Assembly (NCBI GenBank): GCA_964369965.1
Contig: CAYJGF010000007.1
Span: 38,087-102,086, forward strand
DNA: 64,000 bases
Reading direction: 5' to 3'
Source: CAYJBH01 sp964369965
GTDB lineage: Bacteria; Bacillota; Clostridia; Oscillospirales; Ruminococcaceae
Position 1 is the stretch's first letter, and every line of letters begins with the position of its first letter. Of this stretch, positions 49,568 through 58,176 are shown piece by piece. The translations under genes were made by a program, and so were the position numbers. Below the pieces are notes generated by a model. That model had not been told where the DNA came from. It saw only the letters and a list, made by a program, of their open reading frames with translations, and ran no database searches.

Positions 49568-51331
49568 ATGTTTACAAACAAGCATGTACTAAATTGGCTG
49601 GAAGAGATGAAGGCTCTCGTGAAGCCTGCCGATGTCGTATTCATCGACGGTAGCGAGGAGCAACTCAAAGGTCTGCGCAAACAGAGCCTTGAGACCGGTG
49701 AGCTGAAGGCTCTCAATCAAGACAAACTTCCCGGATGCTACATCCATCGCACCGCAATCAACGACGTTGCTCGTGTTGAGCATCGCACATTTATCTGCAC
49801 AAAAGAGAAAGACAATGCCGGCGCCACCAACAACTGGATGGAGACAAGCGAGGCATACGCAATGATGACCAAGCTGTTTGACGGCGCTTACAACGGTCGC
49901 ACCATGTATGTTATCCCCTACTGCATGGGTCCGCTCGGCTCCCCCTATTCTAAGGTAGGTATCGAGCTGACCGACAGCATTTATGTTGTCCTTAACATGG
50001 ACATCATGTGCCGTATCGGACAGGGTGCGGTCGACCAACTCGGCGAATCCAACGACTTTGTCCGCGGTCTGCACGGCAAGGCTGATATCGACGAGGAAAA
50101 TCGTTACATCTGCCACTTCCCCGAGGACAACGCAATCTGGAGTATCAACAGCGGCTACGGCGGTAACGTTCTGCTCGGCAAAAAGTGCTTTGCACTTCGC
50201 ATCGCGTCCTACCAAGGCTTTAAAGAGGGCTGGATGGCAGAGCATATGCTTATCCTCGGTCTCAAAAAGCCGGATGGCACCATCGACTACATCACCGGCG
50301 CATTCCCGTCCGCTTGCGGCAAGACCAACCTTGCAATGCTTATCCCCCCACAAGAATACCTTGATAAAGGTTATGAGGTATTCTGCGTAGGTGACGACAT
50401 CGCTTGGATGCATATCGGTGACGACGGTCAGCTCTATGCCATCAATCCGGAGTCCGGATTCTTCGGCGTTGCCCCCGGCACCAACATGAAGTCCAACCCC
50501 AACGCACTTATCTCCACTCAAAAAGACACCATCTTCACCAACGTTGTCCACAATCTGGACGAGAACACAGTTTGGTGGGAAGGTCTTGACAAGAACCCGC
50601 CCTCAAACGCCCTCAACTGGAAAGGCGAGAAATGGGACAGTGCGTCCGGCGATAAGGGTGCTCACCCGAACAGCCGTTTCACCGCGCCTGCAAAGAACTG
50701 CCCCTGCATTTCCTCCGAGTTTGAAAATCCGAAGGGTGTTCCGGTTACCGCTATCGTATTCGGCGGACGTCGCGCTAAAACCGCACCGCTCGTATACCAA
50801 AGTTTTGATTGGCAACACGGTGTGTTCGTAGGCTCCATCATGGCGAGTGAGACCACCTTTGCCGCCGCAGGTCAGCAGGGTGTTATCCGTCGTGACCCGA
50901 TGGCAATGCTCCCGTTCTGCGGATATAACATAGGTGACTACTTTGGTCATTGGCTGTCGATGGGCAAAAAGCTCGGCGACAAAGCACCGAAAGTTTTCAA
51001 TGTCAACTGGTTTAGAATTGACGATGACGGCAAGTTCATCTGGCCGGGATTCGGCGACAATATGCGCGTTCTCAACTGGATTGTTGAGCGTTGCCACGGC
51101 AATGCCGACGCAGTGGAGAGCCCCATCGGCTACCTGCCGAAAGCCGCCGACATTGACATCGCAGGGCTTGACGACATCTCGCTCGACGTTCTTGAGGGAC
51201 TTCTCGACGTCGACAAATCCCTCTGGCTGGAGGATGCCGCCGCCTGCCGTGAATTCTATGAGAAGATTGGCGCAAGAATGCCCAAAGAGCTCATTGACGA
51301 ACTGGACAAGCAGGAAGCTCGCTTGAAGTAG
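49568..51331 (+). CDS. pckG: Phosphoenolpyruvate carboxykinase (GTP)
   Basis: The 587-residue enzyme interconverts oxaloacetate and PEP with GTP/GDP. Visible marks are the P-loop with reactive cysteine FPSACGKTNLAMLIP, YCMGPLGSPYSKVGIELTDS, CVGDDIAWMHI, and PMAMLPFCGYNIGDYFGHW. Codon use seems cleaner and more C-ending than in neighbours, as expected of a highly expressed gene. AGGGAG precedes the ATG. It is monocistronic with its own terminator. In fermenters it often works toward oxaloacetate and CO2 fixation. Confidence 0.97.
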   Translation: MFTNKHVLNWLEEMKALVKPADVVFIDGSEEQLKGLRKQSLETGELKALNQDKLPGCYIHRTAINDVARVEHRTFICTKEKDNAGATNNWMETSEAYAMMTKLFDGAYNGRTMYVIPYCMGPLGSPYSKVGIELTDSIYVVLNMDIMCRIGQGAVDQLGESNDFVRGLHGKADIDEENRYICHFPEDNAIWSINSGYGGNVLLGKKCFALRIASYQGFKEGWMAEHMLILGLKKPDGTIDYITGAFPSACGKTNLAMLIPPQEYLDKGYEVFCVGDDIAWMHIGDDGQLYAINPESGFFGVAPGTNMKSNPNALISTQKDTIFTNVVHNLDENTVWWEGLDKNPPSNALNWKGEKWDSASGDKGAHPNSRFTAPAKNCPCISSEFENPKGVPVTAIVFGGRRAKTAPLVYQSFDWQHGVFVGSIMASETTFAAAGQQGVIRRDPMAMLPFCGYNIGDYFGHWLSMGKKLGDKAPKVFNVNWFRIDDDGKFIWPGFGDNMRVLNWIVERCHGNADAVESPIGYLPKAADIDIAGLDDISLDVLEGLLDVDKSLWLEDAAACREFYEKIGARMPKELIDELDKQEARLK

Positions 51332-51355
51332 TTTTCTACTACAACATTATTGCAA

Positions 51356-51390
51356 AAAACACACCGGACGGGTTTTGTCCGGTGTGTTTT
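51356..51390. terminator. Bidirectional terminator after pckG
   Basis: AAAACACACCGGAC pairs with GTCCGGTGTGTTTT around GGGTTTT. It also serves the convergent hypothetical gene. Confidence 0.88.
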
Positions 51391-51392
51391 CC

Positions 51393-51920
51393 TTAGCTGA
51401 CTGTGCCCTCATCGCTCGGCATCTCCTCATATTCCTTGCTTTCGGTGAAATTTCGGTGCTCCGCCATGATGCCGGCAACTCGTCTGCCTAACTGCTCGAC
51501 GCGCTCGAAGTCCCCTTTTGCCGTCATCAACTCGGTGGTGAATTGGCTGAGCTTGCCCTCCAAAATTTTGGATACCTGCTCCTTAGTTTTGGCGTTCCTG
51601 AGCTGTTTTTCGTAGTCCTTTCGCTCTTTTATTATCTCAATCGCCTTTTGATAAAGCTCGGGGCTATGCTCTTTAAGATATTTCAGCTCCTTATCTGTTA
51701 GCTCACCACCGGATTTTAACTTTAAATCAATGCTCAATATCTTTTGACTTTTGCGTGAGCTCTGTGTATGCACCTGTAAATACTCTATCTCCCTTTGTCT
51801 TTCGGCAATGTATTGATCCGACACGGTGAGAGCGGTTTTTTTACGGTTAAACTCCCCCTGCATCTCCATCGTTTTAAGCGAGCTGTGCAGTGAGCCTACA
51901 TATGGACTAAATCCTATCAT
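51393..51920 (-). CDS. Hypothetical coiled-coil protein
   Basis: The 175-residue protein has no signal peptide or membrane segment. It is highly charged and helical, with likely coiled coils (SDQYIAERQREIEYLQVHTQ; about 85-150, YLKEHSPELYQKAIEIIKER). The start MIGFSPYVGSLHSSLKTMEM resembles a short capping region. I do not recognise the family. It shares the pckG terminator but has no obvious functional link with it. Confidence 0.6.
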   Translation of the reverse strand: MIGFSPYVGSLHSSLKTMEMQGEFNRKKTALTVSDQYIAERQREIEYLQVHTQSSRKSQKILSIDLKLKSGGELTDKELKYLKEHSPELYQKAIEIIKERKDYEKQLRNAKTKEQVSKILEGKLSQFTTELMTAKGDFERVEQLGRRVAGIMAEHRNFTESKEYEEMPSDEGTVS

Positions 51921-52007
51921 AATGCACCTAAGTTGAGCTCTCCTATAATAATAATCGACACATAGGAAAAAATTAATATATTGTACATTGCTATTTTAAA
52001 ATAATTC

Positions 52008-52036
52008 TTGATTTAATCCATCCTATTTGTTATAAT
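52008..52036 (+). promoter_or_regulatory. Promoter of the small zinc-ribbon-like protein
   Basis: TTGATT, 17-bp spacer, TATAAT, 30 bp before the start. Confidence 0.65.
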
Positions 52037-52065
52037 ATACTTATTGATAAAACGAGGACATGAAA

Positions 52066-52362
52066 ATGTTAGAGAACTGGAACGTCGATAAGACTCAGAT
52101 AGCCGCCCAACAGGAGGCTTTAAAAAAGAAATGCAACTTTGTCTATATAGGTCACGGACCAAAGGCGACCGGATTTATGTCAAAGGAATTCAAGCGCAAG
52201 CCGGGGCTTTATGCTCGGTGTACCCAGTGCGGATACTATCTCCCACTTGACGGCAAAGGCAATGAAAATTGCATCTGCGGCAACCTTCATCGTGACAGTC
52301 AAAAACTCAAGTCGGAGATGAGCCCAAACGAGGTGGAGATTTTCAAAGCACAAAATAAATAG
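52066..52362 (+). CDS. Small zinc-ribbon-like protein of unknown function
   Basis: 98 residues. The N-terminal part is helical (MLENWNVDKTQIAAQQEALK), then RCTQCGYYLPL and ENCICGNLHRD give a CxxC-x12-CxC set that could bind zinc. GAGG at 54-57 lies 8 nt from this ATG but only 2 nt from an in-frame ATG at 52060, so 52066 is preferred. It has its own promoter. It sits directly upstream of two tRNA genes. I do not recognise the family. Confidence 0.6.
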   Translation: MLENWNVDKTQIAAQQEALKKKCNFVYIGHGPKATGFMSKEFKRKPGLYARCTQCGYYLPLDGKGNENCICGNLHRDSQKLKSEMSPNEVEIFKAQNK

Positions 52363-52451
52363 TGCGACCGTCAAAAGATAGGTGGCTTTTTATAATATTA
52401 CTCCCCTCTTTTACTTCTTCGCAGAAATTTGCAAAAATGCTCAAAATAGGG

Positions 52452-52480
52452 TTGACATTAGAGGCGGCTTCTGTTATAAT
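52452..52480 (+). promoter_or_regulatory. Promoter of the tRNA-Lys/tRNA-Met operon
   Basis: Perfect TTGACA, 17-bp spacer and perfect TATAAT, 15 bp before tRNA-Lys. Confidence 0.85.
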
Positions 52481-52495
52481 ATTAGAGCACGTTAC

Positions 52496-52571
52496 GAGAT
52501 ATTAGCTCAGCTGGCAGAGCACCTGACTTTTAATCAGGGTGTCCGGAGTTCGAGTCTCCGATATCTCACCA
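52496..52571 (+). tRNA. tRNA-Lys (anticodon TTT)
   Basis: Acceptor GAGATAT/ATATCTC, anticodon stem CCTGA/TCAGG around CTTTTAA, T-loop TTCGAGT, CCA encoded. 76 bases. Confidence 0.96.
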
Positions 52572-52574
52572 CCT

Positions 52575-52651
52575 GGCGGTATAGCTCAGTTGGTCAGAGC
52601 GCTCGGTTCATACCCGAAAGGTCGCCGGTTCAAATCCTGCTACCGCTACCA
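52575..52651 (+). tRNA. tRNA-Met (anticodon CAT), with stem mismatches
   Basis: Acceptor GGCGGTA/TACCGCT, anticodon loop TTCATAC, CCA encoded, 77 bases, 3 bp after tRNA-Lys. The identity is elongator Met by similarity; tRNA-Ile2 with lysidine is the alternative. Two departures are seen: C-A at the top of the anticodon stem (CTCGG/CCGAA) and C-T in the T stem (GCCGG/CCTGC). Confidence 0.88.
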
Positions 52652-52652
52652 T

Positions 52653-52696
52653 AATGAGCACTCATAAGGGGCATAGCCTTTTGTGAGTGCTCATTT
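52653..52696. terminator. Terminator after the tRNA operon
   Basis: AATGAGCACTCA pairs with TGAGTGCTCATT, with an inner AAGG/CCTT, followed by TTTCTATGTTT. Confidence 0.75.
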
Positions 52697-52702
52697 CTAT
52701 GT

Positions 52703-53092
52703 TTACTCACTTTTTTCTCTACCAAAACATCTAAGGTACCGCTCCTTTTCTTCATTGTCCATTTCGGGAAGTTCTACCTTGCCAATCATCTTGTAGAAAA
52801 TCTCAACCTTTTGCACGGTCTCGCCAAAGCGCTCTTCCCTGTGGTGAACAATGATTTTATCAATGAAGCGATTTAAAATATCATGGTTTAGATTTGAAAC
52901 GTCGGTCATTTCCTTAATCATTGCTAAAAATCCGTCGGCGTTCATTTCGTGTAGCTGTTCTTCTTTAACAATTTTTCTGAGATGTTTCAGTTTTTGGTTT
53001 AACTCCACCTGTTCATCTTCATATTTTTGCGATAGCTTTTGATAACGATCTTCGGTCAAGTTACCGAGGATTTTTTCTTCAGAGAGCGTTTG
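52703..53092 (-). pseudogene. Serine recombinase C-terminal remnant (DUF4368-type)
   Basis: About 129 codons remain. TLSEEKILGNLTEDRYQKLS, YEDEQVELNQKLKHLRKI and LNRFIDKIIVHHREERFGET match the C-terminal coiled-coil and DUF4368 region of large serine recombinases. The frame is closed upstream by a TGA at 53095-53093, and the catalytic and recombinase domains are absent. It lies 51 bp past tRNA-Met. It marks a past mobile-element insertion. The 53093-53252 stretch is AT-rich and holds no clear gene. Confidence 0.75.
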
Positions 53093-53252
53093 TCAAGAGT
53101 AATATTTGAATTACAGATTATTTTATCCAAAAACGCCATAGTTGTTACCAAATTTCTATCACGAAGATGAATTTTTTTGAATAAAATTAAATTCAACATG
53201 GGTAGCGAAACTGATGATTTTTTACTGATTAACAGGAAAAAAGTGATTATAT

Positions 53253-54275
53253 CTATTTGTCCTGCGTAGACTCACGTATAATCATCTTGGAACTGTAGAC
53301 CATCTCAACCGGTGGAGTGTCATCACCTTGAATTCGTTTGAGTAATATTTCTATTGCAGTTTTTGCAATCTGTTCGACCGGTATCTCCAAAGTCGAGAGT
53401 TTGGGAGAGAGATAATCAGAAATTGGCAGCTTGGTCCCGCCTATGACCGCTATATCTTTTGGTATCTGTAATCCTTTTTCATATATCGCACGATAGGCGG
53501 AAAAGGACAGGTTATCACTGCCTAAAATTATTGCATCCGGTTTTTGTGGCAGATTTAAAAGTGCCTGCGTGTGTGTGTAGCACTCCTCCAACTTCCATGT
53601 GCAATTTTTAGCATAGGTGGGATCATATAGATCATAACTTTCCAGTGCATTGCGATATCCGTGAAAACGACGAGAGGAGTTTAAGTTAGCGTTTAGACGA
53701 CCCGGACCTCCTATATACGCAATCCTCTGACGACCTTGCTCTACGAGATAGTGGACAAGTCGCTCCATTCCGCGCTCTTTATCATATGTAACATTATCCA
53801 TATCGGGATAAAAACAATCTATGCCAACCCCATGCGGTACTATACTGCGCAGCTCCTTATATAAATCGAAGAATGTATTTACCATGAAAATAAGTCCGTG
53901 GGGAGAATTTTCACGTAATTTTTGTAGGCGCGAGGTCTTTTTTATCTCAAGCTCTGACATCGCGAATGATATCTTTATATTATGCTCGGCAAGTAATTTC
54001 TCCAAAACGTCCATGCGCTGTATAAATGTAGGGTCAAGCTGTTCGTTGCCGTACATGGAGCTGAAAATACAACCCACCTGCATATTTATGTTTTTGGGAA
54101 CTGCCACGTGATTACTCCGTCGAAAATACGGGACGTATCCCAATTCCTTCACTACATCAAATACCTTGTTTTTGGTTGCCTCGCTCACACTAAAGCTTGG
54201 ATCACCCGATATAATTCTGGATACGGTGGCGGTTGAGACACCGGCATGTTTAGCTACCTCACGTATTGTTGGCAT
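53253..54275 (-). CDS. LacI-family transcriptional regulator
   Basis: The 340-residue protein has the LacI helix-turn-helix (PTIREVAKHAGVSTATVSRI and ISGDPSFSVSEATKNKVF) and a periplasmic-binding-like sensor domain (RIAYIGGPGRLNANLNSSRR, PDAIILGSDNLSF, DIAVIGGTKLP). It is divergent from the sugar importer cluster and should repress it until a sugar ligand binds. An operator-like GTAAACGTTTTTAAC sits on its own transcript start, so autoregulation is likely. AGGAG precedes the ATG. Confidence 0.93.
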   Translation of the reverse strand: MPTIREVAKHAGVSTATVSRIISGDPSFSVSEATKNKVFDVVKELGYVPYFRRSNHVAVPKNINMQVGCIFSSMYGNEQLDPTFIQRMDVLEKLLAEHNIKISFAMSELEIKKTSRLQKLRENSPHGLIFMVNTFFDLYKELRSIVPHGVGIDCFYPDMDNVTYDKERGMERLVHYLVEQGRQRIAYIGGPGRLNANLNSSRRFHGYRNALESYDLYDPTYAKNCTWKLEECYTHTQALLNLPQKPDAIILGSDNLSFSAYRAIYEKGLQIPKDIAVIGGTKLPISDYLSPKLSTLEIPVEQIAKTAIEILLKRIQGDDTPPVEMVYSSKMIIRESTQDK

Positions 54276-54297
54276 TGTATATGCTCCTGTTTGTTTA

Positions 54298-54312
54298 GTA
54301 AACGTTTTTAAC
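54298..54312. promoter_or_regulatory. LacI-type operator at the lacI-like gene
   Basis: GTAAACGTTTTTAAC, close to the GTAAAyGTTTAC pattern at 54471. It lies just past the -10 box of the regulator promoter and covers its expected transcript start. Confidence 0.6.
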
Positions 54313-54341
54313 AGTATAACTCATTATTATTAAAATGTCAA
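54313..54341 (-). promoter_or_regulatory. Promoter of the LacI-like regulator
   Basis: TTGACA (341-336), 17-bp spacer, TATACT (318-313). Confidence 0.75.
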
Positions 54342-54431
54342 ATCGTGAGTTCTTGTTTGAACATTTTGCACAAACCAACACTTAATATTATGTACAAAAC
54401 AACGGTTTTAAAATTAATTCTCACAAAACTG

Positions 54432-54460
54432 TTGACATATCAGATGTTTAATAGTATGAT
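54432..54460 (+). promoter_or_regulatory. Promoter of the sugar uptake/oxidoreductase cluster
   Basis: TTGACA, 17-bp spacer, TATGAT. The expected start near 54467 lies just before two operator-like sites. Confidence 0.75.
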
Positions 54461-54470
54461 AAACGCAGTG

Positions 54471-54505
54471 GTAAATGTTTACTTAAGAACAGTAACAATG
54501 TTTAC
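54471..54505. promoter_or_regulatory. Paired LacI-type operators
   Basis: GTAAATGTTTAC (471-482) and GTAACAATGTTTAC (492-505), 21 bp apart from start to start, directly after the promoter. Similar single half-sites (GTAAAC) occur near 54534 and 54565 in the leader. The remaining leader to 54648 holds no gene. Confidence 0.6.
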
Positions 54506-54648
54506 GTAATCGCAATCACTTTTTACTTTGAGCGTAAACGGTCGAATATAATTGCTATTGTTAGTAAACAAAATTTGACTGCATAAACAAATTAATAATG
54601 CAACAGCTGTCAGTGAGACCACTTTCGTTAATTTTAAGGAGGTAAAGA

Positions 54649-56052
54649 ATGATTAAAATGGCATTAAAAAAGGCATTGCTCGTCCTGCTCGCACTATCGG
54701 TAATGACTGTGTGTCTTGCAGGTTGTGGCGATAGTGCTTCAGGGTCTGAAGCAACAGGCGACACCAATGCACCGGAAAGCTCAGCCGACACCGGTGAAAA
54801 AGAGGTTATCAAGTTTGCACATCAGTTCACCGATGGTGAAGGTGCTGCGGTCTATATGACCGACTCATACAAATGGGTCACCGAAGCAGCAGCGCTTTTT
54901 GAATCAAGGAACGAGAATTTTGTTGTCGAGTTGGAGTACATAGATGGTGCGGACTACTCCACCAAATTGACTACCGACTATCTCGCCGGCATTGTTCATG
55001 ACGTTATAATGGTGCAAAACACCGAGGTTGCACAGAACTATGCAGCAGGTAGTCTTTTAGACATTCAACCCTACTTTTCACAGTGGGACGAGGCGGAGCA
55101 GGCAGATTTCAACTGGAACCCGGTATGGAACAGTTTTGAAATAGATGGTGGACTTTACGGTCTCCCCTGCGGACTGCATACCAGAACGGTTGCATATCGC
55201 AAAGATTTGTTTGAGGCTGCCGGACTCGACCCGGAAAGCCCTCCGGCTACCTTAGAAGAGATGGTAGAATATGCACAGATTTTAACCAATGAGGAGAATG
55301 ATGTCTGGGGACTTGGTTTGTACTTAGGACCGCACCCTGCCTCCTGCGAGGTTGTTATGCAACCGCTTATCTGGTCGATGGGTGGCAACTACTATGACGA
55401 GGCAAACGGTCTTGCTACATTTACCGACCAGGCGGTTATCGACAGCATTCAATGGATGTATGACTGTGTCTATGAGTATGAGATTACCCCCACGTGGACG
55501 ATGGAGGGTGAGCAGGACGAAAGCCTGTTGACACCGTTCATTAACGGCCAGTTTGCAATGGCTTTCGGTATCGGCAACTACTGGTTGAGCGATCTTCAAA
55601 ACGCAGGTCTGATTGACGGCGTGTACCCTGCCTCTGCCGAGGTTGACGACAGCAAAGTAGGTTGGTTTGTCATACCGGATGAAAACGGCAAAACCTTTGC
55701 AAACTCATGGGGTCTTGGTGTAGCCGCCAATACTTCAAATCCCGAGGCGGCATTTGAGCTATTGACCTGCGCCGCAGATAAAGAGGTTATTAAGAATTTT
55801 ATCTCCTACGGTGGATTCCCCGGACGACTATCCGGATTTGACGATCCTGCATACTCCGGCGATTACTGGCAGAACTGGTTCGATATTGCGAACACCGGTA
55901 CAACCATCACAACACAGCATTACCACACTGTTCAAGATAGCTTAACAGCCGCAATGCAGGAAATCATCACAAGCAAAGACGATTCCAATATATCCGAGGT
56001 TCTCACTCAATACGAGACGGAGTATAATAATCGTTATGGCGGTACACAATAA
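54649..56052 (+). CDS. Extracellular sugar-binding lipoprotein (family 1)
   Basis: The 467-residue protein has lipobox LAGC (Cys26). The fold markers are EVIKFAHQFTDGEG, YLAGIVHDVIMVQNTEVAQN, GGLYGLPCGLHTRTVAYRKD, NGQFAMAFGIGNYWLSDLQN and FANSWGLGVAANTSNPEAAF. It should bind a carbohydrate for the two permeases that follow. TAAGGAGG precedes the ATG. The leader carries two LacI-type operators, and a hairpin at 56072-56100 separates it from the permeases. Confidence 0.92.
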   Translation: MIKMALKKALLVLLALSVMTVCLAGCGDSASGSEATGDTNAPESSADTGEKEVIKFAHQFTDGEGAAVYMTDSYKWVTEAAALFESRNENFVVELEYIDGADYSTKLTTDYLAGIVHDVIMVQNTEVAQNYAAGSLLDIQPYFSQWDEAEQADFNWNPVWNSFEIDGGLYGLPCGLHTRTVAYRKDLFEAAGLDPESPPATLEEMVEYAQILTNEENDVWGLGLYLGPHPASCEVVMQPLIWSMGGNYYDEANGLATFTDQAVIDSIQWMYDCVYEYEITPTWTMEGEQDESLLTPFINGQFAMAFGIGNYWLSDLQNAGLIDGVYPASAEVDDSKVGWFVIPDENGKTFANSWGLGVAANTSNPEAAFELLTCAADKEVIKNFISYGGFPGRLSGFDDPAYSGDYWQNWFDIANTGTTITTQHYHTVQDSLTAAMQEIITSKDDSNISEVLTQYETEYNNRYGGTQ

Positions 56053-56071
56053 ATAATTCGAAAACTACAGT

Positions 56072-56100
56072 GATGAGAAACAAACTTTTTGTTTCTCATC
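56072..56100 (+). terminator. Intergenic hairpin after the binding-protein gene
   Basis: GATGAGAAACAAA pairs with TTTGTTTCTCATC around three or more bases. It lies in the same place as the hairpin at 28597-28638 in the other importer and may set a high binding-protein to permease ratio. Confidence 0.65.
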
Positions 56101-56128
56101 CTCTGTTTAGTTCGACAGGAGAATTTTC

Positions 56129-57019
56129 ATGAATAAAGATCATAATATAAAGCATAAAAAACGTCCTCCCGACACATTAATTGCTATGCTTTATCTATTG
56201 CCCATCACCATTTTTTTACTCTATTTTATGGGTGTTCCGATAGTGCAGACAATTATGCGCAGTCTGCACGACTCCTCCGGAGCATTTATCGGCTTTGATA
56301 ACTTTGCACTGTTTTTATCGGAAAAACGATTCAACTCTAACGTCACAAATACAATAACATATGTCATTGCTGTTATTGTGCTGGTCATCCCGATGGGTTT
56401 TTTAGCGGCACATCTTATAACCGATGACACAAAATTCGTTAGCATTATACGCCCGTTGTATCTTATCCCGTGGGTTTGCCCTTATATTTGCAGCTCCATC
56501 TTGTTTCGCTCCATGTTCAACGGTCAAGGACCGGTCACCCGAATTATAGATCAGCTTAGCGGACAGGATGTGTTGTTTTTGAGCGACCCTGAGCTCGCAA
56601 TGTTGGTAATTATTCTGCACCAATTTTGGCGCAGTGTGCCGTTTGCCATGTTATTTATTGCGGCAGGTCTTACCACGATACCAAATGCACTTTATGAGGC
56701 GGCGACGATAGATGGTGCCTCAAAATGGGAGCAGTTTTTGCATATCACCTTCCCGATACTAAAGCCTCATGTTTTTATAGTTACTTTGATGGTAACAAAC
56801 GGTGCTCTACAGGACGCAGAATCTATATGGGCAATCACCGGAGGTGGACCGGGCGTCGCAACCGAGACGTTGGCACTTCGATTATTCCAGGATTCCTACA
56901 AATCGTTTGACATCAACAGCGCCTCTGTGCTCGGTGTGGTCTTGTTGATAATAGCCAGCGTTTTTATATTTGTATACTCTCGCGCAATGAAATCAATGGA
57001 GGAGGATATATATGAATAA
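56129..57019 (+). CDS. Sugar ABC transporter permease (MalF type)
   Basis: The 296-residue protein has six hydrophobic segments, starting TLIAMLYLLPITIFLLYFMG. The EAA loop is ALYEAATIDGASKWEQFLHI then TFPILKPH. GGGPGVATETLALRLFQDSY near the C-terminus is typical. It overlaps the next permease by 8 nt. No ATPase gene is in the cluster, so a shared ATPase is inferred. ACAGGAG precedes the ATG. Confidence 0.92.
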   Translation: MNKDHNIKHKKRPPDTLIAMLYLLPITIFLLYFMGVPIVQTIMRSLHDSSGAFIGFDNFALFLSEKRFNSNVTNTITYVIAVIVLVIPMGFLAAHLITDDTKFVSIIRPLYLIPWVCPYICSSILFRSMFNGQGPVTRIIDQLSGQDVLFLSDPELAMLVIILHQFWRSVPFAMLFIAAGLTTIPNALYEAATIDGASKWEQFLHITFPILKPHVFIVTLMVTNGALQDAESIWAITGGGPGVATETLALRLFQDSYKSFDINSASVLGVVLLIIASVFIFVYSRAMKSMEEDIYE

Positions 57020-57821
57020 GGGTTACAATCTATTTAAAAATATCTGCCGTGTGCTTTTGCTTATCTTTATCTTTATCCCGCTGATTTGGGGGATCCGCAC
57101 ATCGCTCCTTGCAGATCAAAACGATAGAGATATAATACCACAGGCAATCTCATTCAGTAGCTATGCAAATCTTTTGGATATTGATTCGAGTTTTTGGAGT
57201 GCTCTGCGCAATAGTGTCATCACAGGTTTTGGTTCAATTGTTCTACTTGTGCCGTTTGTAATATTAGGCAGTTATGCACTGTCCCGTATAAATTTCAAGG
57301 GCAAAAGATTTGGCAAGATATTTTTATATCTACCGTTAATCCCGTCCATAGTATTGCTGTCCTATCTAAGCACCATAATTAACAATCTCGGATTGATAAA
57401 CAATCTGTTTGCTGTTATGCTGTTAAATGTCATCTTTTTAGCACCGTTTTGTATGTGGATATTGCGCAATTTTATGAGAACCATCTCCCCATCACTTGAG
57501 GAGGCTGCGACCATAGACGGGTGTGGTAGATTTCGAACGCTGATTAGTATTATACTACCCAATTCCTGGCCCGGGATAATCACTATTATGGTCTACACAT
57601 TCATTCAATCATGGCTGATGTTCCTCTATGGATACGCTGTCATCTATGATGAATCAAAGATGATTGTGCCGCAACTGGTACAAAGCTTTATCGGTATATA
57701 TGCTACAAACTACACAACGCTCTGCACATTTTCTATCATTGCATTAATTCCGCCTATACTGTTTTTTGTATTATTTCAAAGGTGGTTTATCGCAGGGCTT
57801 TTCGGAAACATGTCAAAATAA
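57012..57821 (+). CDS. Sugar ABC transporter permease (MalG type)
   Basis: The 269-residue protein has six membrane segments (first VLLLIFIFIPLIWGIRTSLL) and the EAA loop SLEEAATIDGCGRFRTLISI then ILPNSWPG. Its start overlaps the upstream permease, and GGAGGATATAT gives it its own SD. It completes the importer channel. Confidence 0.92.
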   Translation: MNKGYNLFKNICRVLLLIFIFIPLIWGIRTSLLADQNDRDIIPQAISFSSYANLLDIDSSFWSALRNSVITGFGSIVLLVPFVILGSYALSRINFKGKRFGKIFLYLPLIPSIVLLSYLSTIINNLGLINNLFAVMLLNVIFLAPFCMWILRNFMRTISPSLEEAATIDGCGRFRTLISIILPNSWPGIITIMVYTFIQSWLMFLYGYAVIYDESKMIVPQLVQSFIGIYATNYTTLCTFSIIALIPPILFFVLFQRWFIAGLFGNMSK

Positions 57822-57835
57822 AAGGAGAATCTATA

Positions 57836-58162
57836 ATGAGTTTAACAGTTACCAAAAATATAAAGGAAAGGGCAGAAAAATATCAAAACGATCAGTTGAG
57901 TGCGTTCGACCTTGTTCCCCCACAAAAAAACTGCAATCTCATATTCCATTGGGTGGATTTAATCCCGAATGCAAAGCTCGATCCGGAGGAAAATGATGTC
58001 GATAAAACGTTGCTCATATTCGAGGGGGAGTGCGTTATATGTTACAATGGGGTGAAAACCACCGTTATAAAAGGGGATGCCGTATGGTTGGAAAAAGGCT
58101 CCGTTCATACCATAGAAAATCAAAACGCACCACTTACCTTCATTGTGGTCAAATCTAAATAG
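57836..58162 (+). CDS. Small cupin protein
   Basis: The 108-residue single cupin starts MSLTVTKNIKERAEKYQNDQ, with AAAGGAG before this ATG; a longer upstream frame within the permease is not supported. Barrel signatures are DLIPNAKLDPEE, LLIFEGECVICYNG, and GDAVWLEKGSVHTIENQ. Only one of the usual metal-binding histidines is clear. Roles such as sugar isomerase or sugar-acid metabolism are common for small cupins in such clusters, but none can be assigned. Confidence 0.8.
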   Translation: MSLTVTKNIKERAEKYQNDQLSAFDLVPPQKNCNLIFHWVDLIPNAKLDPEENDVDKTLLIFEGECVICYNGVKTTVIKGDAVWLEKGSVHTIENQNAPLTFIVVKSK

Positions 58163-58176
58163 GGGAGAATATATAA

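Noticed and set aside
49589..50551. 320-codon open frame antisense to pckG
   Set aside because: It mirrors pckG codon positions, has no SD or promoter, and pckG is a strongly matched conserved gene.
52496..53092. Attachment site duplication of the tRNA-Met 3' end
   Set aside because: I could not find a second copy of the tRNA 3' sequence in the window, so no att site is claimed.
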